From Chloroflexota bacterium (lineage in GTDB: Bacteria > Chloroflexota > Limnocylindria > Limnocylindrales > CSP1-4): a stretch of 11,907 nt of DNA. The notes under the pieces were generated by a model that ran no database searches, was not told the DNA's origin, and worked only from the letters and a program-made list of their open reading frames with translations. Where the stretch lies: the NCBI GenBank assembly GCA_021812735.1, contig JAKAMV010000210.1, positions 1 through 11,907 on the forward strand. Reading direction: 5' to 3'. The translations under genes and the position numbers were made by a program. Shown one piece after another: positions 7,736 through 11,907 of the stretch; the first letter of the stretch is position 1; each line of letters begins with the position of its first letter.

Positions 7736-7855
7736 CGATCCCCGGGTGTGCAGCTGGACCCGACACGTCCGGCGCTTCGCGTGGGCCGCGCCTGGTGAAA
7801 CAGAGTGTAGATGGGGCGCCGAGGCTCGACGCCCCATCTCGACATCGAACGGGGT
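7736..7855 (-). other. Intergenic gap between binding-protein and ATPase genes
   Basis: This 120-nt non-coding gap separates two genes of one transporter. Its binding-protein-proximal part holds the 10-bp stem described separately. The remaining ~73 nt carry no convincing -35/-10 promoter and no T-run; GGGGA just before the ATPase ATG is the only ribosome-site candidate. Confidence 0.55.
7809..7839 (-). terminator. Stem-loop after the binding-protein gene (attenuator or mRNA-stabilising hairpin)
   Basis: GATGGGGCG (7810-7818) and CGCCCCATC (7830-7838) are perfect reverse complements, and a flanking A-T pair (7809/7839) makes a 10-bp stem with an 11-nt loop. On the transcribed strand it starts 17 nt after the binding-protein stop. 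It is followed only by a weakly T-containing stretch (TACACTCTGTTT). In sugar ABC operons such stems often protect the binding-protein message or partly terminate transcription, giving more binding protein than membrane components. That role is inferred from position. Confidence 0.6.
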
Positions 7856-8983
7856 CTACTCGCCTGGGCCCTTGCAGGCGAGGAGGTCGGCCTTCGTGTA
7901 CGTGGTGTACGGCGGGACCTGGAAGTTGACGCCGTAGAACGGATCGAGCTTCGGATCGTACGCCGCCTGCAGCTTGGCCATCCCGTCCGCCGTCGTGTTG
8001 TCCCAGACTTCGGGCTGGATCTTGATGACGCGGTCAGCAGGCTTCTGGCCCTTGAGGATCTGCAACGCGAGGGCGATCCCCGCACCGCCTACGGGGGGCG
8101 GATTGGTGACGGCGGCACCCACGAGGCCGTCCGCCTTGAGGCTGATCAGATCGCCGACGAACGCGTTGTTGTCGGCGCCGACGATGGGCACGAACGGCTT
8201 CTTGGCGGTCTTGTAGGCATCGACCACTGTCGAGTCGATACCGGAGGTCCACACGCCGTCGATCTTGAGACCGGAACTCAGCAAGTTCTGGATCTGCTGC
8301 GCGGCGGTCGCCTCTTGCCAACCTGTGAACGTGGACGCGACGACTTTGATGCCGGGGAATTCCTTGAGGGCCGCCTCGAATCCGTTGTGGCGGTCGGTGT
8401 CGGCCGCGGCGCCGGCAGCCCCGCGCATCTCGACGACATTTCCGGTGCCGTTGAGCTTTTGGAACAGCCACTTGGCGCCCAAGTAGCCGTACTGATACTG
8501 GTCGTTCGAGAGCACGTAGGCCGTCGGGGCGGTCACGTTTTGGTCGACCGCGACGACCACGATCCCCTTGTCCGTGGCTTGCTTGATGACGCCATTGAGC
8601 GCGTTCGGATCGGCCGGGTTGAGGACGATCGCGTTCACGCCAGCCGAGATCAGGTTGCGGATATCGGCGACCTGCTGGCTGGCGTCTTCCGTCTTGTTGA
8701 CGATCACCAGCTTGGAGACCTCGCCCGAGACCCTGGCCTGGGCCTTCATCGAGCAGATCATCTCCTCGCGCCAGCCATTGCCCTGGAGCGTGTTCGAGAT
8801 GCCGATGGTGTACTGAGCGGTTGGCGCCGCCTGGCTCGACGCCGCTCTGCCGGGCGCCGCGCTCTGTGGCGCGCTGCTTGCAGGTGCCGGGGTGGCCGCG
8901 CTACTGCACGCGTTGGCAGCGAGTACCAACGTGGCTAGCGCGGCGGCGATTCGTATTCGGCGCGACGATGCAGGTTGCAACAC
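7856..8983 (-). CDS. Sugar ABC transporter substrate-binding lipoprotein (CUT2, ribose/galactose-binding fold)
   Basis: A 375-residue extracytoplasmic binding protein. An n-region with arginines (RRIRI, 8-12) and a hydrophobic stretch lead to a relaxed lipobox ANAC with Cys26 as the likely lipidated residue. An Ala/Ser/Pro-rich linker runs to about residue 56. The mature type I periplasmic-binding fold starts at YTIGISN, with the family's QQVADIRNLISAGVNAIVLNPAD and an ASTFTGW segment. It captures the sugar ligand and delivers it to the permease pair. The GTG at 8983 has GGAGG 5 nt upstream. The gene is set apart from its neighbours by about 110-120 nt gaps, each with a stem-loop, which suggests separate tuning of its expression. 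The ligand is unknown; ribose-type binders take pentoses, hexoses, polyols, autoinducer-2 and others. Confidence 0.92.
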   Translation of the reverse strand: MLQPASSRRIRIAAALATLVLAANACSSAATPAPASSAPQSAAPGRAASSQAAPTAQYTIGISNTLQGNGWREEMICSMKAQARVSGEVSKLVIVNKTEDASQQVADIRNLISAGVNAIVLNPADPNALNGVIKQATDKGIVVVAVDQNVTAPTAYVLSNDQYQYGYLGAKWLFQKLNGTGNVVEMRGAAGAAADTDRHNGFEAALKEFPGIKVVASTFTGWQEATAAQQIQNLLSSGLKIDGVWTSGIDSTVVDAYKTAKKPFVPIVGADNNAFVGDLISLKADGLVGAAVTNPPPVGGAGIALALQILKGQKPADRVIKIQPEVWDNTTADGMAKLQAAYDPKLDPFYGVNFQVPPYTTYTKADLLACKGPGE

Positions 8984-8988
8984 GGATT

Positions 8989-8995
8989 CCTCCTC
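8989..8995 (-). promoter_or_regulatory. Ribosome binding site for the substrate-binding protein
   Basis: GAGGAGG on the minus strand, 5 nt before the GTG at 8983. It is one of the strongest ribosome sites in the window, as expected for the most abundant component of an ABC importer, and it favours GTG over the adjacent TTG codon. Confidence 0.7.
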
Positions 8996-9027
8996 GTTCC
9001 GTCACGGATGCCGCGGTCGGTTGCCTG

Positions 9028-9057
9028 GTCGCCTGACGGTGCTTCGTCGCAGGCGAC
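9028..9057 (-). promoter_or_regulatory. Stem-loop in the leader of the binding-protein gene
   Basis: GTCGCCTG (9028-9035) and CAGGCGAC (9050-9057) form a perfect 8-bp stem. An inner ACG/CGT pairing (9036-9038 with 9045-9047) can extend it past a 2-nt bulge. It lies between the SIS stop and the binding-protein ribosome site, with no T-run on the transcribed strand. It may be an RNA processing or stabilising element, or an attenuator. Confidence 0.45.
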
Positions 9058-9092
9058 GGGCACAGCTGCGTTGCCTCGCGATGCACCTCCCT

Positions 9093-9893
9093 TCATCCCG
9101 TCGGGTCGATCGCGCGGGCGATCCGGCGCGCATGTTCCCGATAGGCTTGGTCGAACAGCTCCTGGGATCGTTCGGCGCCCACCACCGAGGAGCGGCTGAT
9201 GACCGGCAGCACCATGCCCCGTTCGCTCAGCAACTCCGCGACGCGGACCTTGAGCGCGTTGACGATGGCGACCGCCGCGAACGTCGATCCCGGGCCGACT
9301 GGCGCCTCCCACCCATGCACGGCGCAGAGGGCGTCGGCTGACGGCGTGCAGAGGTCGATCACCAAGTCGGCCTCGTCGGGGAGGCGGCTCCCGACCGCTG
9401 GGTCGGCCGGAGCGGCGAGCGACTCGGCGACCGAGGTGACGGCGATCACCCGGAGACCGCGACGGCGCGCTCCTCGTGCCATCTCGACCGGGACCGCTGA
9501 TAGGCCGCTCGCCGAGAAGACCATCATCACGTCGTGGGGTCCGAATCGAAAGTTGGAGAGGATCACCTCCGCGAGGCCCGGCGTGCGCTCGATGAACATC
9601 GCCTGTCGCTGTCCGTTGGCGCCCACGACTTGCGTGTGGAACGTCATCGACAACTCCACGATCGGGTTGAACCCAGGGAACGAGCCGTAGCGCGGGAACA
9701 TCTCCTCGACGGGAATGCGCGAGTGTCCGGTGCCAAAGAGATGAACCAAACCGTCGGCGGCAATCGCTGCGGCACACCAGCGGCTCGCTTCTTCGATAAC
9801 CGGCGACTGCGTGGCCACGATCTGCTCGAAGAGCGCGCGCGCGGCATCGAACCAAGCGAGCGACCGAGTGGTGGCGTCCATCGAGGCCGTCAC
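9093..9893 (-). CDS. SIS-domain protein, putative sugar-phosphate isomerase (UPF0309-like)
   Basis: A 266-residue cytoplasmic protein with one SIS (sugar isomerase) domain, the phosphosugar-binding fold found in aldose-ketose isomerases and in sensors of phosphosugars. The N-terminal helices lead to FGTGHSRIPVEEMFPRYG (GTGHS at 54-58), which resembles the uncharacterised UPF0309/'sugar isomerase domain' group rather than GlmS or GmhA. A second phosphate-binding strand reads MMVFSASGLS, followed by RGLRVIAVTS. No extra catalytic domain is visible. The GTG at 9893 overlaps the aldolase stop as GTGA; its own ribosome site is poor, so it relies on coupling, or starts at the ATG four codons later. 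Between an aldolase and the transporter, it probably interconverts a phosphorylated pathway sugar; the reaction is inferred. Confidence 0.85.
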   Translation of the reverse strand: MTASMDATTRSLAWFDAARALFEQIVATQSPVIEEASRWCAAAIAADGLVHLFGTGHSRIPVEEMFPRYGSFPGFNPIVELSMTFHTQVVGANGQRQAMFIERTPGLAEVILSNFRFGPHDVMMVFSASGLSAVPVEMARGARRRGLRVIAVTSVAESLAAPADPAVGSRLPDEADLVIDLCTPSADALCAVHGWEAPVGPGSTFAAVAIVNALKVRVAELLSERGMVLPVISRSSVVGAERSQELFDQAYREHARRIARAIDPTG

Positions 9894-10633
9894 ACCTGCG
9901 CCCTGCCGGAGTCGCTCGCGACGAGCGATGCTGCAGCCGCCGCCTTGCGCGCTCGGAAGTCATCGAGGATCGCCTTGGTCTGCGTCGCCCCCACGCGCGT
10001 CACGCCGAGCTCCAGAACGGCGAGCAACGCGTCGAGCGAGCGGATCCCGCCGGCCGCCTTGATCCCGACATGCGGTGAGACGCTGCGCCGCATCAGGATC
10101 AGGTCCGCGTGCGTCGCGCCGCTTGGGGCGAATCCGGTCGACGTCTTGACGAAATCGGCCCCGGCCGCCTCGGCAGCGCGACAGCCGCGGACCTTCTCGT
10201 CGTCCGTCAGGTAGGCGTTTTCGAGGATCACCTTGACGATCGCGCCTGCCGCGTGGGCCACCTCGACGACTGCGGCGATGTCCGCTCGGACGTCCTCGTC
10301 GCGCCCCGAACGCAACGCGCCGATGTTGATCACCATGTCGAGCTCGGTCGCCCCATCGGCGAGGGCTTGGCGCGCCTCGAAGACCTTGGTCTCCGTGCGG
10401 TGGCTGCCGTGAGGAAATCCGACCACGGCGTCGACCGCCACGTCGGCGCCCGCCAACAAGGCGGCCACGCGCGGCACGTCGCAGGGTCGGCAGCAGACCG
10501 CCGCCACGTCGTACTCGGCAGCCAAGCGACACCCTGCTGCGATGAACGCGTCGTCGAGCTCGGGACGGAGCAGGGAGTGGTCGATCGTCTTGGCGATCTC
10601 CCGGTACGCGAGGCGGTCGAACAGTGTTTCCAT
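9890..10633 (-). CDS. deoC: Deoxyribose-phosphate aldolase family protein (DeoC-like)
   Basis: A 247-residue class I aldolase of the DeoC/DERA family, which cleaves 2-deoxy-ribose 5-phosphate to acetaldehyde and glyceraldehyde 3-phosphate. The catalytic set lines up with the Escherichia coli enzyme: Asp99 (ELDMVINIG), Schiff-base Lys163 (FVKTSTGF) and Lys192 (GIKAAGGIR), with Cys47 also matched. The phosphate loop reads RVGATQ (213-218), where the family has a GTS- or GAS-type run. The overlapping GTG at 10645 has no ribosome site, whereas the ATG at 10633 has GAGG about 6-7 nt upstream, so I chose the latter. The adjoining isomerase, kinase and dehydrogenases suggest a role in sugar catabolism rather than nucleoside salvage: no deoA, deoB, deoD or cdd is visible. 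The substrate may differ from deoxyribose phosphate. Confidence 0.9.
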   Translation of the reverse strand: METLFDRLAYREIAKTIDHSLLRPELDDAFIAAGCRLAAEYDVAAVCCRPCDVPRVAALLAGADVAVDAVVGFPHGSHRTETKVFEARQALADGATELDMVINIGALRSGRDEDVRADIAAVVEVAHAAGAIVKVILENAYLTDDEKVRGCRAAEAAGADFVKTSTGFAPSGATHADLILMRRSVSPHVGIKAAGGIRSLDALLAVLELGVTRVGATQTKAILDDFRARKAAAAASLVASDSGRAQV

Positions 10634-10641
10634 CACAAACC

Positions 10642-11556
10642 TCACACGATCAGTGGGCGGAGGACGTCACGGGCGAGCAGGAAGCCGCGTTTGACCAGCT
10701 CGTCGCTCCCCTCGAACGTGCGGTCTTCGTGCTCGACGCAGAGCACGTGGTCGTAGCCGGCACGGTAGAGGGCGGCCACGAAGCGGTTCCAGGGGACCTC
10801 ACCGAGCCCGGGCAGACGGGGCACCTGCCACCCCATGCCGAGCGAGAGGATCCCGTGCTCGTACAGGCCCTCCCGATCGATCATCAGGTCCTTGGCGTGC
10901 ACGTGGTAGATCCGCGCGCCGAACTCCCGCACGACGCGCTCGATGTCGATCATCTGCCAGACGAGGTGGGACGGGTCGAGATTGAGCCCCACGGTCTCAC
11001 CCCAGGCCTCGAACATCCGGCGCCAGATCCGCGGCGAGTACGCCAAGTTGTGCCCGCTCGGCCACTCGTCGTAGGTGAAGATCATGGGGCAGTTTTCGAT
11101 GGCGATCCGCACCCCGTGGTCCTGGGCGTAGCGGACCAGGTCGGGGAAGATCGCCTGCGCGTCGGCCCAGTTCTCGTCCTGCGTCTTGGCGCGGTTGGCG
11201 CCCACGAACGTGTTCACGACGGGCACGCCCATCAGTCCGGCGGCCGTGATCACCTTCCGGAGGTGCCCGATCACCATGGCCCGATGCTCGGGGTCCGGGT
11301 GGAGCGGGTTCGGGTAGTAGCCGAGCCCGGAGATCGAGAGCCCCTTCGCCGCGAGCTCGCCCACGATCTCGCTCGCGCGGGTGGCCGACAGATCGGTGAC
11401 GTCGATGTGACAGACGCCGGCGTAGCGGCGCTCCGCGCCCTCCGAGGGCGGCCAACACGCGACCTCCAGGGCCTCGAACCCGTTCGCCGAGGCCCAATCG
11501 GCGATCTCCATCAGCGGGGTGCTTGGGAACGGCGCGGTCAAGAGGCCAAGTTTCAT
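10642..11556 (-). CDS. Sugar phosphate isomerase/epimerase family protein (AP2-type TIM barrel)
   Basis: A 304-residue TIM-barrel protein of the xylose isomerase-like/AP endonuclease 2 family, which includes IolE, IolI, tagatose and hydroxypyruvate isomerases and several 3-keto-sugar enzymes. The metal site is complete: Glu154 (IEN), Asp194 and His197 (NLDPSH), His220 (HVHAKD) and Glu275 (VEHED). These usually hold one Mn, Mg or Co ion used to shift a proton or hydride on a keto-sugar. The N-terminus is the first barrel strand (MKLGLLTAPF), so the ATG at 11556 is secure; it overlaps the preceding stop as ATGA and has GGAGGAGG 10 nt upstream. A Gfo/Idh gene directly upstream is a recurrent pairing in cyclitol and 3-keto-glycoside pathways. 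The specific reaction is not determinable. Confidence 0.9.
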   Translation of the reverse strand: MKLGLLTAPFPSTPLMEIADWASANGFEALEVACWPPSEGAERRYAGVCHIDVTDLSATRASEIVGELAAKGLSISGLGYYPNPLHPDPEHRAMVIGHLRKVITAAGLMGVPVVNTFVGANRAKTQDENWADAQAIFPDLVRYAQDHGVRIAIENCPMIFTYDEWPSGHNLAYSPRIWRRMFEAWGETVGLNLDPSHLVWQMIDIERVVREFGARIYHVHAKDLMIDREGLYEHGILSLGMGWQVPRLPGLGEVPWNRFVAALYRAGYDHVLCVEHEDRTFEGSDELVKRGFLLARDVLRPLIV

Positions 11557-11907
11557 CGGGAGACGCCCTCCTCCATCGGTTGCGCCTCAAGTGGGGCATG
11601 GGACCTGCTCGGTGCGGGCCGCAGAACCGGGGCCCAGGTGCCGGTTGCCGCGCTCGTGGCCACCGCATCGCCGACGAGCATCTCGTCGTGGCCGTCGGCG
11701 AAGGTGGGGTACGCCGGCTGCGCGGCGGGCCGACCGGCCGCGACGTCGGCGTAGACGGCCCGGAAGAGCGCGGCGAACGTATCCGCGAACCCTTCCACGT
11801 GGCCCGCGGGCAGCCGCGCGACGAGCTGTCCGGCAGCTGTCATCAGGGCCGGGTTGCGGAGCAGGAGCTCGTTGGCGCGCTCGCGGTACCCGAACCAGAG
11901 CTGGTCG
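11553..11907 (-). CDS. Gfo/Idh/MocA family oxidoreductase, C-terminal fragment (cut by window edge)
   Basis: Only the last 117 residues are visible; the frame enters at base 11906 and the start lies beyond the right edge. The segment WFGYRERANELLLRNP, followed by PAGHVEGFADTFAALFRAVY and then FADGHDEMLVGDAVATS, matches the C-terminal end of sugar-type Gfo/Idh/MocA dehydrogenases, where a GGHxEGxxDTF stretch lies near the substrate domain. The NAD(P)-binding Rossmann domain is not in view, so cofactor motifs cannot be checked. It overlaps the TIM-barrel gene by ATGA and is the most upstream visible gene of the array. It is a different gene from the full-length Gfo/Idh at 1178-2377, so the locus encodes two such dehydrogenases. 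Confidence 0.85.
   Translation of the reverse strand, partial: DQLWFGYRERANELLLRNPALMTAAGQLVARLPAGHVEGFADTFAALFRAVYADVAAGRPAAQPAYPTFADGHDEMLVGDAVATSAATGTWAPVLRPAPSRSHAPLEAQPMEEGVSR

Larger units (their letters stand above)
8984..9092 (-). other. Intergenic gap between SIS gene and binding-protein gene
   Basis: This 109-nt gap is the first break in the otherwise overlapping upstream gene chain. It holds the stem at 9028-9057 and the binding-protein ribosome site. I see no convincing sigma-70-type promoter, but high GC makes promoters hard to recognise here, so an internal promoter is not excluded. Confidence 0.5.

Noticed and set aside
7736..7837. 34-codon N-terminal extension of the ABC ATPase
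   Set aside because: It would translate through the stem-loop at 7809-7839 and has no family similarity; the NBD fold starts at the ATG at 7735.
7809..7839. Strong full terminator after the binding-protein gene
   Set aside because: The stem is good, but the following T-run is poor, and transporter genes continue in the same direction without a visible promoter. Partial termination or mRNA protection fits better.
8984..9092. Internal sigma-70 promoter before the binding-protein gene
   Set aside because: I could not find a -35/-10 pair with sensible spacing on the minus strand; the region is too GC-rich for a confident call.
8935..9096. 53-codon minus-strand open frame starting at an ATGA overlap with the SIS stop and running into the binding-protein gene
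   Set aside because: There is no ribosome site before its ATG, no recognisable fold, and it overlaps the signal-peptide region of the binding-protein gene out of frame. It could be a leader peptide, but I have no support for that.

Overview
This is a GC-rich, gene-dense bacterial window devoted almost entirely to carbohydrate uptake and catabolism. High GC, frequent GTG starts, strong purine-rich ribosome sites and a lipoprotein-type binding protein with an Ala/Ser/Pro linker suggest a high-GC Chloroflexota (Thermomicrobia- or Limnocylindria-like) or an actinobacterium. This is a low-confidence inference from style, not a phylogenetic result. I found no tRNA, rRNA, insertion sequence, phage gene or CRISPR array.

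Layout. At the left edge, two plus-strand genes run rightward: the end of a KDPG-type aldolase (1-332) and an overlapping SDR dehydrogenase (332-1159). They converge on a minus-strand array that fills the rest of the window. Read in its own direction (right to left), the array is: the end of a Gfo/Idh/MocA oxidoreductase (11907-11553), an AP2-type TIM-barrel sugar isomerase/epimerase, a DeoC-family aldolase, a SIS-domain putative sugar-phosphate isomerase, a CUT2-type sugar ABC transporter (lipoprotein binding protein, double-NBD ATPase, two permeases), a ROK sugar kinase, a GntR/HutC regulator, and a second, full-length Gfo/Idh/MocA oxidoreductase. Most junctions are 4-nt ATGA/GTGA overlaps, so this is very probably one operon. 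The exceptions are the roughly 110-120 nt gaps either side of the binding-protein gene, which each contain a perfect inverted repeat, the 59-nt gap before the last gene, and a 10-nt gap before the kinase.

How it may work together (inference). A sugar or sugar-like compound is captured and imported by the ABC system. It could be oxidised or epimerised by the Gfo/Idh and TIM-barrel enzymes, phosphorylated by the ROK kinase, isomerised by the SIS protein and cleaved by the DeoC-like aldolase. The GntR protein would sense a pathway intermediate. The KDPG aldolase and SDR look like part of a separate oxidative (Entner-Doudoroff-style) branch continuing off the left edge. I cannot name the substrate from sequence alone, and this combination matches no canonical pathway that I can identify with confidence.

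Most notable molecular oddity: the transporter ATPase shows complementary decay of its two nucleotide-binding halves, leaving one intact composite ATP site.
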